Shown: positions 1 to 9,499, numbered from the stretch's first letter. The stretch is 42,477 nt of DNA from a bacterium (GCA_023139105.1 JAGLOF010000056.1:1-42477); one strand, 5' to 3'. The notes: a model not told the origin generated them from the sequence alone. Numbers and translations: made by a program.

Positions 1-1588
1 TTTGACGGTGAACGGTCAACATGCCGATTATTAAAACAATCGAGATACCAAACTGGATGATGACCATATTTCTCCGGAATGCTGACTGCCCTTTTCCTAC
101 AGTTCCCATGCCTCTCAAAATAAAGGCCGGCTCAAATCGTGTTAAATAAAAGGCAGGATACAGACCAGCCAGAATACCCACCAATGCCGTTGCTCCAAAA
201 AGCAGACAGATAGTTTTTACATTGAAAAGCAAGGCAAGTGTCAAATGCTCATCAAACAATCGTTGAAATACGGGAATTAGCATTGTGGCCATCATAAAGG
301 CGATCAATAATGCCGTAAAAGCTAAAAGCATCGACTCCTGAATGAATTGCCATTTCAATTGATTACGATCTGCACCCACAGTTTTGCGCAAACTGACTTC
401 TCGAGCTCGTTTCTTTGCACGGGCAGTAGAGAGATTAATAAAATTGATACAGGCAATGAGCAGAATAAGAATGGCCACAATTGAAAAGATATAAACTGAG
501 GTTTGACTGCCGCCTATCTCCATCTCCCAGTTCTCCGCAGGATTCAAATGAATATTTGTGATGGGAAAAAGATGCATCTTCAGGACGTCATGGATACCGA
601 GTCCTTGTGAAATCAATCCCTGATAAGCTACTTCCAGATGTTTCTCTATAAATTCAAACATCCTTGCCTCAAGCTCCTGGCCTGAAACCCCTTCACGCGT
701 CAGTATATAAGTATAGAGATTATTGCCCCGCCAGCTCATATTAGGGTTAACAGGAATTGTGGAATATGAGACCAGCATATCAAAGTGAATATGAGAGTTT
801 TCCGGAACGGGCGCCAATATGCCTGTCACTTTAAAATCAACCGAATTCTCACCCTGTTCAAATGTTCTTGTCTGACCAACCACATCTTCCGTACCAAAAT
901 ACCGTATGGCCAGTTCTCGTGTCAGCACCATCGAATTGGGCTCAACCAATGCCGTTTTGGGATCCCCCTCCTCCAGGCCAAAACTAAATACATCAAAGAT
1001 AGAATTGTCTGTCATATACAGTTCCTGATTATGGCTGAGGTCTTTATAATCAGTCAAGGCCATTTCTCTACGCCATAAGCGGACAGCATGAGTGATTTCC
1101 GGGTAGTCATCTACTAGAGCCTGTTTGTACAGCGCATTGGTGATAGGCCAACGGCTGTAGGCATGATCTCTGAACAGTTCACGCTCAACGCGATAGATTC
1201 GATCTGCTTTATCGTGAAAGCTATCATAACTCATCTCCCTTTGTACCCATAGACTAATGATGGTACAAATAGAGAGGCCCAGGGCCAATCCAAAAACATT
1301 TATAAAAGAAAACAACTTGTGGCTTATAAAATGACGATATGCAATCTTTAGATAATTTGACAGCATGAGTATCCTCCATGAAGTAATGAATTGTATATAT
1401 TCAGGCATAGATTTCAAAACATCCCGCCAATACCATATTCTTGCCCTGAAGACCCCCTTGACTTCCAGAACTTCCCGGTATGTTTCATCAAAATCATCAA
1501 TCACAGAATGATTCATTTTGTAAATAATCATTCTGTTCAGCATCCACCTGGCCAAACGTGGCACCTGATTTTTATTTAGATCCGGCAT
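1..1588 (-). CDS. FtsX/MacB-like ABC permease with N-terminal prefix domain (3' end cut by window)
   Basis: This is an inner-membrane permease of the MacB/FtsX superfamily with no fused ATPase; about 529 codons are visible before the left edge. Residues 1-75 form a soluble prefix (VPRLARWML ... ARIWYWRDVLKSM) like the permease prefix domain of PadR-linked permeases. A first membrane helix follows (HKLFSFINVFGLALGLSIC), then a MacB-like periplasmic core (SYDSFHDKADRIYRVE; LAIRYFGTEDVVGQT), then FtsX helices (VAILILLIACINFINLSTAR, followed by AKKRAREVSLRKTVGA). An internal ATG at 1366 has a good GGAGGA site, but the frame stays open upstream to 1588 and encodes the prefix, so 1588 is preferred. 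It begins 10 bp after the padR stop, so the two are probably one operon. The substrate is unknown; lipoprotein, peptide or drug export are all possible for the family. Confidence 0.88.
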   Translation of the reverse strand, partial: MPDLNKNQVPRLARWMLNRMIIYKMNHSVIDDFDETYREVLEVKGVFRARIWYWRDVLKSMPEYIQFITSWRILMLSNYLKIAYRHFISHKLFSFINVFGLALGLSICTIISLWVQREMSYDSFHDKADRIYRVERELFRDHAYSRWPITNALYKQALVDDYPEITHAVRLWRREMALTDYKDLSHNQELYMTDNSIFDVFSFGLEEGDPKTALVEPNSMVLTRELAIRYFGTEDVVGQTRTFEQGENSVDFKVTGILAPVPENSHIHFDMLVSYSTIPVNPNMSWRGNNLYTYILTREGVSGQELEARMFEFIEKHLEVAYQGLISQGLGIHDVLKMHLFPITNIHLNPAENWEMEIGGSQTSVYIFSIVAILILLIACINFINLSTARAKKRAREVSLRKTVGADRNQLKWQFIQESMLLAFTALLIAFMMATMLIPVFQRLFDEHLTLALLFNVKTICLLFGATALVGILAGLYPAFYLTRFEPAFILRGMGTVGKGQSAFRRNMVIIQFGISIVLIIGMLTVHRQ

Positions 1589-1598
1589 ATTATATTCT

Positions 1599-1913
1599 CT
1601 AACCCAGCTCCGGCAGAGCCTGCCTTATTGCAGCATGCATTTCCAGAGTTTCCTGTAATACTTTTTTCCCCTCCGGTGTAATACCATAAATAGTCTTGCT
1701 CCGGCCTCCCTGTACAGGAATGGGATCACTCTTACCAGTAACCACATAACCTTTGCCAATTAGTTTCTCCATAAGATTATATAGAGTTCCATAGACAATG
1801 TCTTTCTGGCCCAGCTCAATTACTTTTTTCCGTATAGGCGCGCCACGTGAACTGCCTCCATGCATCATAATTGCACTCAGAATGATCTCTTCTTTCAAAG
1901 TTAATAATGGCAT
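1599..1913 (-). CDS. PadR family transcriptional regulator
   Basis: This 104-residue winged-helix repressor has the PadR core (EEIILSAIMMHGG ... VYGTLYNLMEKLIGKGYV ... GGRSKTIYGITPEGKKVL). A TTG at 1925 would give four more residues, but the ATG at 1913 lies six bases after GGAG and is the better start. PadR proteins usually repress their own operon and sense small molecules or stress. The gene sits immediately ahead of a prefix-domain permease, the usual PadR partner in several phyla. Twin CGA-N5-TCG boxes just upstream are candidate operators. Confidence 0.9.
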   Translation of the reverse strand: MPLLTLKEEIILSAIMMHGGSSRGAPIRKKVIELGQKDIVYGTLYNLMEKLIGKGYVVTGKSDPIPVQGGRSKTIYGITPEGKKVLQETLEMHAAIRQALPELG

Positions 1914-1930
1914 TTTACTCTCCAAAACAT

Positions 1931-1974
1931 AGGTCGATTATTTCGATCATATATATAAACGACTTTTTCGACCT
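1931..1974 (-). promoter_or_regulatory. Candidate PadR autoregulatory operator
   Basis: Two palindromic CGA-N5-TCG boxes (1935-1945 and 1960-1970) lie 25 bp apart around a TATATATA stretch. The whole region is bounded by a 7-bp inverted repeat, AGGTCGA (1931-1937) and TCGACCT (1968-1974). It lies about 18-60 bp upstream of the padR start, where an operator overlapping the promoter would be expected. The repeats are seen directly; binding by PadR is inference. Confidence 0.5.
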
Positions 1975-2084
1975 AAGGTTACAAAAAAAAATGGCATACC
2001 TCTAAAAAGTAAAAATATCTTGACATCATGTTAATAATATTTTACATTAAGTCAAATATACCATACACGATGAAAGGAAAAACC

Positions 2085-2513
2085 ATGCAAAGCTCAAAAC
2101 AGGAACAATTTGCCTGGGCGTCAATGCTGGCAACAATTATCTCCATGATCTATTATTCTATACAGGCTTCTATACTGCTCCCCGGTCACATGATTCCCCT
2201 GGCCTGGACATTTATCCAAATTATTATCTGGATGATACTCACCCACTCTTTGGGTGCTGTACTTCTTATGCGGCCTTTTAAAAAGGGTGATTTTGAAAAA
2301 GATGAGCGCGACACTTATATTCAGTCAAAAGCCAACAGAATTTCATTCATTATTCTTTTTGCCAGTGTCAACCTGCTGCTGATAAGTCTGCTATTCTGCG
2401 TCAAACCAATGATAAAGACCATCAATATCGCCCATGCACTCTTTTTCATGACCTTCGGAGCCCATGCAATTAGCCAGTTCATGCAGGTAATATACTACCG
2501 CCGGGGAGGCTGA
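2085..2513 (+). CDS. Small four-helix membrane protein, DUF2178-like
   Basis: This 142-residue predicted inner-membrane protein has about four hydrophobic segments: near residues 10-30, 36-58, 86-107 and 113-135. A charged loop, KGDFEKDERDTYIQSKANR, lies between helices two and three and resembles the conserved ERD-type loop of DUF2178-like proteins. The ATG at 2085 is chosen because AGGA precedes it at normal spacing; in-frame ATGs at 2028 and 2070 lack this. It is separated by one base from the XRE regulator downstream, a pairing common for this family. Its function is unknown. Confidence 0.75.
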   Translation: MQSSKQEQFAWASMLATIISMIYYSIQASILLPGHMIPLAWTFIQIIIWMILTHSLGAVLLMRPFKKGDFEKDERDTYIQSKANRISFIILFASVNLLLISLLFCVKPMIKTINIAHALFFMTFGAHAISQFMQVIYYRRGG

Positions 2514-2514
2514 T

Positions 2515-2733
2515 ATGACGGCTCTGCCGATAAAAAATAAAATACGAAGACTTCGCTTCAATAACGGAGAGATGACACAGCAGGCCCTGGCCAAACGAAT
2601 TGGTGTCAGCCGGCAGACAGTGCTGGCCATTGAAGCCGCAAAGTACTCACCATCACTGGAGCTGGCCTTCAAAATTTCAGCCGTGTTTGAAGTGGCTTTG
2701 GAGGAAGTTTTCCAGTATACAGTAAACAAATAG
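2515..2733 (+). CDS. Small XRE-family regulator (YozG-like)
   Basis: This 72-residue Cro/CI-type helix-turn-helix protein has the signature TQQALAKRIGVSRQTVLAIEAAKYSPSLELAFKI, followed by EVALEEVFQY. It is essentially the DNA-binding domain alone, as in the compact YozG-like regulators. It starts one base after the stop of the membrane-protein gene, so the two are almost certainly cotranscribed. Proteins of this class often regulate the membrane partner or their own operon; that role is inferred. Confidence 0.92.
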   Translation: MTALPIKNKIRRLRFNNGEMTQQALAKRIGVSRQTVLAIEAAKYSPSLELAFKISAVFEVALEEVFQYTVNK

Positions 2734-2742
2734 GTACAAAAC

Positions 2743-2786
2743 CCAAGGAGCTGCCCAATCTTTATTTGTAGGACAGCCCCTTTTCT
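2743..2786 (-). terminator. Intrinsic terminator of the TonB receptor operon (shared hairpin type)
   Basis: AAGGAGCTGCCC (2745-2756) and GGACAGCCCCTT (2771-2782) form a hairpin. Read as minus-strand RNA the two mismatches become G-U pairs, so it is best suited to ending minus-strand transcription after the receptor stop at 2826. It may also act on the convergent XRE operon, with TTTT following on the plus strand. A closely similar hairpin lies at 16343-16380. Confidence 0.7.
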
Positions 2787-2825
2787 TATTCACACTCAGT
2801 TAGTATTACTGTGAAATCAGATCTT

Positions 2826-4853
2826 TCAAATTTTCAAAATTACCTTTGCAAAAAATTCTCTACCGCGATAAGGATAAGCTTTAATTGATTCGGCGTATTC
2901 ATATTGCAACGGGCATTCCCACTGCGCATCAAGTAAATTTTTAACACCAAAGATATACCTTATTTTATCCTGTCTGAATTCAATGGACAAATCATCGTCC
3001 AGATGCGAATTAATATCATCAGCATTCGGGTCAAAAGCTGGTCTTGAAGATCTGAAGACAAGCTGGTTCCTGGCAGTTACATTTTTAAATAGCTCAAAAT
3101 GGAATCCGGCGTTTATCATATGTGGCGAAAGAAAAGCTGTGGTTGCTTTAGTGCCTGTAGCATCTTCCGTTTCAGATTTTGTAAATGTATAATTGAGCCA
3201 CCAGTTTTTACTCTCCAGCTCCATTTCAATGCCCAAAGCATTCCTTTTGCCAACATTTGTCATAACACCGCCTATTTGATCAATAGGATCGGTTACCTGA
3301 CTATAGTACCCGCTTATTTGAGTACGGGCAAAATTCAAATAATGAATAAATGCCAATTCCCCGGTCCTTATCTTTTCAGGTTTCAAATCTACAGAGCCTG
3401 AGGAACTGCCCAATGAACCTCCGGTTTCAAAACCAGCAGGTGGACGGAATGCCTGCCCATATAATAATTTCACTTTACTGGTTCCAAACACATTCCAAAC
3501 AAGTGCCGCTCTTGGGTTAATTATGTTACTTTCTTCAAGATCATCAAAGTTATCATAACGAACTCCTACGGTAGCAGCAAATTTATCGTTGATTTTCCAA
3601 TAATCCTGGGCAAACAATGATATTACATTTCTTTCTCCAAAACTGTAGTATGGCTCATAATTAATCAAATCGCTATTCTTTTTATCATACATGATGGCCT
3701 GAGGATCATCCATAGTTTCATTTGAATATGACCCTCCAAGAAGAATATTATGATTATTAGGAGTAAGACTATATGTAACATCTACCTGGTTATGATAATT
3801 CAATTGTAGAGTTGTGGCTGAATTATTCAGGTCATTAAGCGGTGTTCCATAATTCAACTTAGCGTCCCATGTCATTCTGGAGCGGTGAGCTGCAATTGTC
3901 ATATTTTTTATGGGCTCAAATTCCAAATTATAAAACAATTGAGTTACCTGGTAATGATATGTTTGTCCGTTAATCTGGGGACGGGCATCCGACAAAAACA
4001 TGTGCGGAGTATGATTGGTATACCACACTTGCATGCGCAAGTCATTCTTTGGAGAAGTAATGTTCATAGATACGTCGAAACTTGGATTTACTCCATCAGT
4101 TACAAATTTTTTATAATCAGCGAAAGAAGAATCATAATTTCCTGCAGTAATATGATCATCAATAGCTTTGTCTACATAGTCATATGATGTTCCGTCTTCA
4201 AAGAAGTATTTTCCCTGCAAACCAATTTTCCACCCGGTATCGCCAATCTCGCGTTTCACTAGCCCATACATGCTACCAAAGTTATATTGCCCTCCAGCTA
4301 CATCAAAAACTGTCTCAGGTTCAGTTCCTGTATCTCGCGTGATAATATTTATTACAGCAGAAAAGGCATTGCCTCCATACAAAGCGGAACCGGGGCCGCG
4401 GATGATTTCAACCCTTTCAATCATATCAACATTCAACCGGGTTGACATCCAGGGAGAAGCATAAACCATATCATTTAATTTATTCCTGCCATTAATCAAA
4501 AAAAGTATCGTTTGGCTAAAAATATTAACTGTACCACGAGCATAGAACTCATCCAAAGGTTCGCCCCAGCCCAGGCTGGTCCTGCTGTAATCGAATCCCG
4601 GAACCATCCTGATTATATCCACCAATGTCTTGGCACTTGTCAGTTCTATTGTTTTCCTATCAATTACTGTTACAATGCCCGGTGTATCATCAAGGCTAAC
4701 ATCAGATTTTGTTGCAACAGAGACCTCAATATTCAACAGCTCTAAAAGCGACAAATCCATCAAGTCTTCCATATCCTGAGCAATTGCAGGGGAAAAAGCA
4801 ATAACTAGAATCAGAAAAAAACCTACAGCACTGTTTTTTCTCTTGGCCAACAT
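2826..4853 (-). CDS. TonB-dependent outer-membrane receptor
   Basis: This 675-residue receptor imports a large or scarce ligand through the outer membrane using TonB energy. A signal peptide (residues 1-25, ending near SPAIAQ) precedes the motif LMDLSLLELLNIEVSVATKSD that is typical of this receptor group. The plug follows at about residues 50-160 (TPGIVTVIDRKTIE ... VDMIERVEIIRGPGSALYGGNAFSAVINIIT). The rest is a beta-barrel ending in the hydrophobic REFFAKVILKI. There is no STN domain, so it should not signal through FecR. GGAGAGAG precedes the ATG. It lies 77 bp downstream of a second receptor with no terminator between them, so they are likely cotranscribed. The ligand is unknown. Confidence 0.93.
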   Translation of the reverse strand: MLAKRKNSAVGFFLILVIAFSPAIAQDMEDLMDLSLLELLNIEVSVATKSDVSLDDTPGIVTVIDRKTIELTSAKTLVDIIRMVPGFDYSRTSLGWGEPLDEFYARGTVNIFSQTILFLINGRNKLNDMVYASPWMSTRLNVDMIERVEIIRGPGSALYGGNAFSAVINIITRDTGTEPETVFDVAGGQYNFGSMYGLVKREIGDTGWKIGLQGKYFFEDGTSYDYVDKAIDDHITAGNYDSSFADYKKFVTDGVNPSFDVSMNITSPKNDLRMQVWYTNHTPHMFLSDARPQINGQTYHYQVTQLFYNLEFEPIKNMTIAAHRSRMTWDAKLNYGTPLNDLNNSATTLQLNYHNQVDVTYSLTPNNHNILLGGSYSNETMDDPQAIMYDKKNSDLINYEPYYSFGERNVISLFAQDYWKINDKFAATVGVRYDNFDDLEESNIINPRAALVWNVFGTSKVKLLYGQAFRPPAGFETGGSLGSSSGSVDLKPEKIRTGELAFIHYLNFARTQISGYYSQVTDPIDQIGGVMTNVGKRNALGIEMELESKNWWLNYTFTKSETEDATGTKATTAFLSPHMINAGFHFELFKNVTARNQLVFRSSRPAFDPNADDINSHLDDDLSIEFRQDKIRYIFGVKNLLDAQWECPLQYEYAESIKAYPYRGREFFAKVILKI

Positions 4854-4930
4854 CTCTCTCTCCTTATGTTATTAATAAAAGACACAAAATGTTATGGTTT
4901 GCATGACAAACATTCAGAACTAAAATTTAC

Positions 4931-7015
4931 TTATTGCAACCTAAAATCAGCCTTAAAGAAAATACTGCGCCCGGGGCCGCCCGGAATTGTGGCCATATTC
5001 TTTCTCACTTGTTCAGGATAGAAATACTCCTTATTTAAAAGATTCAATCCGGTGAGGTAAAAATCCATATTTTGGGAGACTTTGAATTTAATGACCAGAT
5101 TCGCCAGGAGTATGGCATCCACACTGTTTTCAGTCCCGTTATTGAGGGTTCCTTTCCGCTTACCCACATACTGAAAGTTAGGTATGAGATGACACTTATT
5201 GCCAAACGCAAGAGAAAATCCGCCGTTGGCAGTGAGATTGGACATGTACATGATATCAGTATCGGAAGCGTCATCCGTTCCTGATTTATAAGTCATATTG
5301 AGGAAAAAGTTAAATTTATCACTGGGATAACCTTTTATCTCAGCTTCCACACCCTTGACAGCCTGGTCTCCCAGATTACGATATATCTTGGTGGTAGGTG
5401 TGGCCCCGATAATTGAACCATACTCAGACGGCGTCATGGCATCACGGCCGATCAAATCAAAAATATTCGTAAGAAAAGCGTTAATACGGAACTTATACTT
5501 ATCAGCAAATTTCTGATCCAGAGCAACTTCAATAGTTCGGATGCGTTCCGGTTCCAAACCGATACCTGTCGCATCAGAGCCATAGATAATCGCAGGGACT
5601 TTATAGTACTGCTCCTGTGGACCGGCTCCCCGGAAGGCCTCACCATACAGAAATTTAACACTGGTGTTTGAATTCATGTTATAGACCAGCCCGCCACGAG
5701 GTGTCAAATATGACTTCTCACTGATTCCCAGATAAGAGAATCGAAGGCCGGCCACAAAACCGAGTTTTTTTCCAAGTTTGCCGTCCAATTGAATATATCC
5801 TCCAAAATCCGAGACATTGAAAGGCATTTTCTTGGTTGATCCATCAATCAGGAGGTCTCCGTCAATATCGGAATATAGATCAGCCAGATTGTTAACGGTT
5901 CTTCTTTCCGCAGTGAAACCGGCTAATATGGATGTATTCTCATTCACAGAATACTCGCCCTGGACTTCTCCCTGAATCAACTTACCGCCGAACCGGTAAT
6001 AATCAGTGGAAACAGTTGTATCAATGACACCCAGTACCTGATAATAAACAATATATCCAAATTCACCTGTATCAGTCTGTTTGTCAGCATAATCATAATG
6101 CAGGCTGAATTTGGTTGAAAACTTATCTGAATATTTTTTTGTCAGAACCCCGTTCACATAGAATTTTTCATGATCGGCTTTACCACCGTCTCTATGGCCC
6201 CGGTTTCCGGAATAATACCTGGGAATGGGACCGAACTTGCCGAAACGCTGCATACTGTAACCTGTGCTGACAGTCAAACTTTTGTAACGGATTTTCCCGA
6301 ACAGACTGTGAATATCAGACTCAAAATTGATTACACCGGGTATACCTGCTTCGTCGTTTGTCTCTTTGTCGTAGCCGTCATTATCTTTCATTTGTCCGGC
6401 AAAAAAATATTCACAATCACCTTGTTGACCTCCATAAGAGACTCCCACTTCCCGTGTTGAAAACGATCCAGCCTTCACAAAACCGCGCATGCCTTTTGCC
6501 CCTTCTCCGCTCTTGGTGATTATATTAATCACGGCTGAGAAGGCATTTGTGCCGTAGAGTGTGGATCCCGGACCGCGGATAATCTCTATGCGATCGATGG
6601 CGCTGAGCGGCACTGTATCCAGAAAGTGTTCCATGGCGGCGGCGTCATAGGCAGGTATGCCGTCGATCAGCATCAGAATCTTATCATTGTAGAGCGTCAT
6701 CTTAACGCCCCGCGCCGTAACAATTGCCCGCTTCCAGTAGGTGTCCATAGTGGTAAAACCGGGGACATAACTCAGCAATTCAGGTATCCCCTGTACACCC
6801 AGCTTATCTATTTCATCTGACGTAATCACAGACATGATGGCCGGCGCCTCGCTGATGGACTGGGACTTCTTGCCAGCCGTAACCACTGTCATATCCAGAA
6901 TGTCTTCCAGAGACAGTTCCATCAACGTCTCTGTCTCCTGAGCGAATACTGCAACCCAAGAGAAGAGAACAATCAGCAGTGTCCAATAAGCAACACTTTT
7001 TGTTTGACGTTTCAT
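4931..7015 (-). CDS. TonB-dependent outer-membrane receptor
   Basis: This 694-residue receptor is related in plan to its downstream neighbour. A signal peptide (MKRQTKSVAYWTLLIVLFSW ... FAQ) is followed by LMELSLEDILDMTVVTAGKK. The plug carries APAIMSVITSDEIDKLG and IDRIEIIRGPGSTLYGTNAF, and the barrel ends FFKADFRLQ. The ATG at 7015 is used because GGAGGATATC precedes it directly; the longer frame to 7042 adds nine residues with no ribosome site. There is no STN domain. Two adjacent receptors of this type suggest related ligands or a recent duplication followed by divergence. The substrate cannot be read from the sequence. Confidence 0.93.
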   Translation of the reverse strand: MKRQTKSVAYWTLLIVLFSWVAVFAQETETLMELSLEDILDMTVVTAGKKSQSISEAPAIMSVITSDEIDKLGVQGIPELLSYVPGFTTMDTYWKRAIVTARGVKMTLYNDKILMLIDGIPAYDAAAMEHFLDTVPLSAIDRIEIIRGPGSTLYGTNAFSAVINIITKSGEGAKGMRGFVKAGSFSTREVGVSYGGQQGDCEYFFAGQMKDNDGYDKETNDEAGIPGVINFESDIHSLFGKIRYKSLTVSTGYSMQRFGKFGPIPRYYSGNRGHRDGGKADHEKFYVNGVLTKKYSDKFSTKFSLHYDYADKQTDTGEFGYIVYYQVLGVIDTTVSTDYYRFGGKLIQGEVQGEYSVNENTSILAGFTAERRTVNNLADLYSDIDGDLLIDGSTKKMPFNVSDFGGYIQLDGKLGKKLGFVAGLRFSYLGISEKSYLTPRGGLVYNMNSNTSVKFLYGEAFRGAGPQEQYYKVPAIIYGSDATGIGLEPERIRTIEVALDQKFADKYKFRINAFLTNIFDLIGRDAMTPSEYGSIIGATPTTKIYRNLGDQAVKGVEAEIKGYPSDKFNFFLNMTYKSGTDDASDTDIMYMSNLTANGGFSLAFGNKCHLIPNFQYVGKRKGTLNNGTENSVDAILLANLVIKFKVSQNMDFYLTGLNLLNKEYFYPEQVRKNMATIPGGPGRSIFFKADFRLQ

Positions 7016-7393
7016 GATATCCTCCAGGTTATCTAAAAACATTTCACCGCAAACACGCTTCTTTTTTTATTAAATTCCTTATTTAATAAATGATACACCT
7101 TAGAATAATACTCACTGTAACTAGCCATCAACTTTGGGCATATATTATATCATCAAAATACAAACTACTTCTTTTGCTTAAACTGGTTTGGCAAATAAAG
7201 CCGGAAAACATTAATTTTGTCCAGCTTGATATTGCCCTGTCTGACAGGCATCCGAATTCAAAGAGAGTATCTGATTCTAGTACTTCTTTTCAATAATTTA
7301 AGTATAGTCATCATCTTACCTCCTCAAAAAAAATTCTGTAGAACAGGGCTTACCCCGGTAATAATTACTGATTGAGCCAAATATTAGATATCT
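7016..7393. other. AT-rich leader region of the receptor operon
   Basis: There is no full-length gene here. The region holds an 18-codon minus-strand frame with a strong ribosome site (7258-7314), and an imperfect dyad, CCTGTC-T-GACAGG, at 7236-7248. I looked for a cobalamin-riboswitch box on the minus strand and saw none. The promoter for the two receptors is presumably in this stretch. Confidence 0.5.
7258..7314 (-). other. 18-codon ORF with strong ribosome binding site (leader peptide or truncated gene start)
   Basis: GAGGAGGTAAG stands directly before ATGATG, and the frame reads MMTILKLLKRSTRIRYSL then TGA. The basic residues ahead of a hydrophobic end look like the start of a membrane sensor. 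The reading frame continues for about 30 codons past the TGA without a recognisable family. It lies about 80 bp downstream of the fossil receptor stop, so it may be the surviving start of a deleted gene. A leader peptide for the receptor operon is the alternative. Confidence 0.35.
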
Positions 7394-7756
7394 CTATTGC
7401 ACATTCAATCCAATATTAAACCAGATGGACCGGCCTTGCTGCGCAGAGTGAAGTCATCCCCTGAATCAGCCTGCGCCAGGCCCGGGTGGAAGTAATGCAT
7501 GTTCAGAATATTCCTCACCTCAATGTGAACATGAAAAATTTCTGTTTCGCCCTCCATCCAGGCACCCACATCATGATCATAATAAATGCTGCCAGTCCAG
7601 TATAACTGTAGTTCAGATGACCGATGATATCCGGGGATCCGGGGATAAAAACGGGGAGATCATAACGGAGCCTGTATTCATCATTATGGCCGGCGCGTCA
7701 AGCAGAGACTCCTCAACGCCAGATGCCAGGGTGACTGATACAACCATCAATTCTTT
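7394..7756 (-). pseudogene. Decayed TonB-dependent receptor: plug start fused to barrel end, frameshifted
   Basis: Two separate receptor fragments are readable. At 7681-7756 the minus strand encodes VTLASGVEESLLDAPAIMM, the conserved segment at the start of the plug. At 7394-7680 it encodes barrel pieces in shifting frames: EYRLRYDLPVFIPGSPDIIG, LNYSYTG, YYDHDVGAWMEGETEIFHV, VRNILNMHYFHPG, QADSGDDFTLR, and the terminal GRSIWFNIGLNVQ before TAG. The central part of the gene, well over a kilobase in an intact homologue, is missing. At least two frameshifts are visible, one near a duplicated ACTGG in the SYTG segment and one near GGCCGG before the last strand. A TAG stop lies upstream of the plug piece. 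It lies between the chemoreceptor gene and two intact receptors, all on the same strand. Confidence 0.85.
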
Positions 7757-7920
7757 CTAAGACATTTGCAAAAGATTTTCTACAACGCCTTCTTGTACAA
7801 GCATTGGAAGAGTAAAGCTAAAAAATCATAAGGGTAATATGCAGTACATATATCTTTCCAGGTAATACTCTCAATATAAGTTCCTCCATTCCTCCAGCCC
7901 CCATTCCCCTCTACTTATTT

Positions 7921-9480
7921 TCACTCCAACTTAAACTGCCCAACCAAATTCCGTAAAGATTCTGTCTGCTGCGTAAGCCCACCCGCAGTTGCAGCCAACG
8001 CCTCAGCTCCATAAGCCGATTCTTTGGTTACATTACTGATAGAGTCAACATTTTTTGATATATCTTCTGCTCCGGAACTCATCTCTTCTGTAGCAGCAGC
8101 AATCTGGTTGATCATTTCCATAGACCGTGCAACAGACTGCATAATCTCACCTAACACTTCTTCTGTTTTTACAGTTGCCTGTTTGCCCCGGCTCACAACA
8201 GCATCAGCTTCTTCCATCGATTTGGAGGCATTTTTTGTATCTTCTTGAATTGCTTTGATAGTCTCACCAACTTCACTGGTAGCCTTGGTTGTACGCTCGG
8301 CCAATTTACGCACCTCATCAGCAACAACAGCAAATCCCCTTCCCTGCTCACCTGCCCTGGCCGCTTCTATGGCTGCATTTAATGCCAATAGATTAGTCTG
8401 ATCAGCAATATCATTGATAACTTGAATTATTTCTCCAATCTGATCAGCCCGTCCTGACAGGGAATTAATTATATCACTGGTTTTGCTGGTAGAAAGGACA
8501 ATCTCTTCCATACCTTTCCTGGTCTCCTGCATAGCTACAGCACCTTCCTGAGCTTTAGTGCTGGCCTGTTCTGATATCTGGGCAGTATGGGTTGCATTCC
8601 TTGCATTTTCCAGAATAGCTGCGGTCATCTCTTCCACTGCAGCGGCAACATCTGAGGTCTGGCTATTTTGTTCTTCAGAACCGGATGCCAACTCTTCTGA
8701 AGTAGCACTTATCTCACTTGAAGCTGTCGCTACCTGTTCGGTGTTGGAAGCCACCTGTTTAATTATTAAATGAAGCCTGTCAAGAAAAGTATCAAACCAT
8801 TTTGACAATTCACCCAATTCATCTTTTGTATTAAGATTAATCCGCTTCGTGAGATCGGCTTCACCATCTGCAATATCTTTCATAACTTCAATCAGATTAC
8901 CAGTGCTGTGCCCAACTGAACGACTAATTAAGTAACCAATGGTAATAGATATACACAAAGCACCAAATGCCACTAACAAAGTAATACCGGCATTCTTGGA
9001 TGCCTGGTTGTCCAGGTTCTGTTTGGAAAAACGGATTGAAACATAACCCAATACAGTTCCTTCTAAATCAGTCAAAGGTGAGCATGATAAATAATCATGC
9101 TTATTTTCCACTACCTCAAGCTTATCACTTATTTTTAAATTACTTTCCACTGCCTCCTGTCCACTCAGGCTCAAAACTAAATTATTACTTTCATCATAGA
9201 CACAGACTTCAGAGATTACTGATTCCTTTTCACTTTCATTTTGTTTCAGGCTTTTCAAAGTCTCCTGCAAAGCTGCACCATCATCCAGAATCACGGTCTG
9301 CAAACCGATAGCTAGGTTTTCAGCAAGCAGGCCAGTAACAAAACTAACATTGTCTTCCATTACACCTCGGCCAAGACTTTTTGCCTGATACGGGGCAAAT
9401 ACTGCAAGAAGAAGCGTAAACATAATACCGGTTCCTGCAATAATAGCAATCAATTTAAATTTCAAAGATGAGAAATTCAT
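7921..9480 (-). CDS. Methyl-accepting chemotaxis protein with CHASE8-like periplasmic domain
   Basis: This 519-residue inner-membrane chemoreceptor has helix 1 at about residues 8-30, a periplasmic domain at 31-164, helix 2 at 165-187, HAMP at about 187-240, and a cytoplasmic signalling domain with the kinase-binding tip near residues 360-395 ([38 protein letters not shown]). The tip binds CheA/CheW. The periplasmic part ([10 protein letters not shown] ... [13 protein letters not shown] ... [14 protein letters not shown] ... [11 protein letters not shown]) resembles CHASE8, the sensor domain of the diguanylate cyclase YfiN/DgcN; this match is by eye. GGAG precedes the ATG. The upstream YfiR-like gene ends 19 bp away, so the pair is cotranscribed. 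No pentapeptide CheR tether is seen at the C-terminus. Confidence 0.95.
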   Translation of the reverse strand: MNFSSLKFKLIAIIAGTGIMFTLLLAVFAPYQAKSLGRGVMEDNVSFVTGLLAENLAIGLQTVILDDGAALQETLKSLKQNESEKESVISEVCVYDESNNLVLSLSGQEAVESNLKISDKLEVVENKHDYLSCSPLTDLEGTVLGYVSIRFSKQNLDNQASKNAGITLLVAFGALCISITIGYLISRSVGHSTGNLIEVMKDIADGEADLTKRINLNTKDELGELSKWFDTFLDRLHLIIKQVASNTEQVATASSEISATSEELASGSEEQNSQTSDVAAAVEEMTAAILENARNATHTAQISEQASTKAQEGAVAMQETRKGMEEIVLSTSKTSDIINSLSGRADQIGEIIQVINDIADQTNLLALNAAIEAARAGEQGRGFAVVADEVRKLAERTTKATSEVGETIKAIQEDTKNASKSMEEADAVVSRGKQATVKTEEVLGEIMQSVARSMEMINQIAAATEEMSSGAEDISKNVDSISNVTKESAYGAEALAATAGGLTQQTESLRNLVGQFKLE

Positions 9481-9499
9481 TTTCGCTCCATATATATTA

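Noticed and set aside
7090-7296. A 68-codon plus-strand frame
   Set aside because: It lies opposite the receptor leader, has no ribosome site and no recognisable domain.
7016-7393. Possible cobalamin riboswitch ahead of two TonB receptors
   Set aside because: No B12-box sequence or long paired core is seen on the minus strand.
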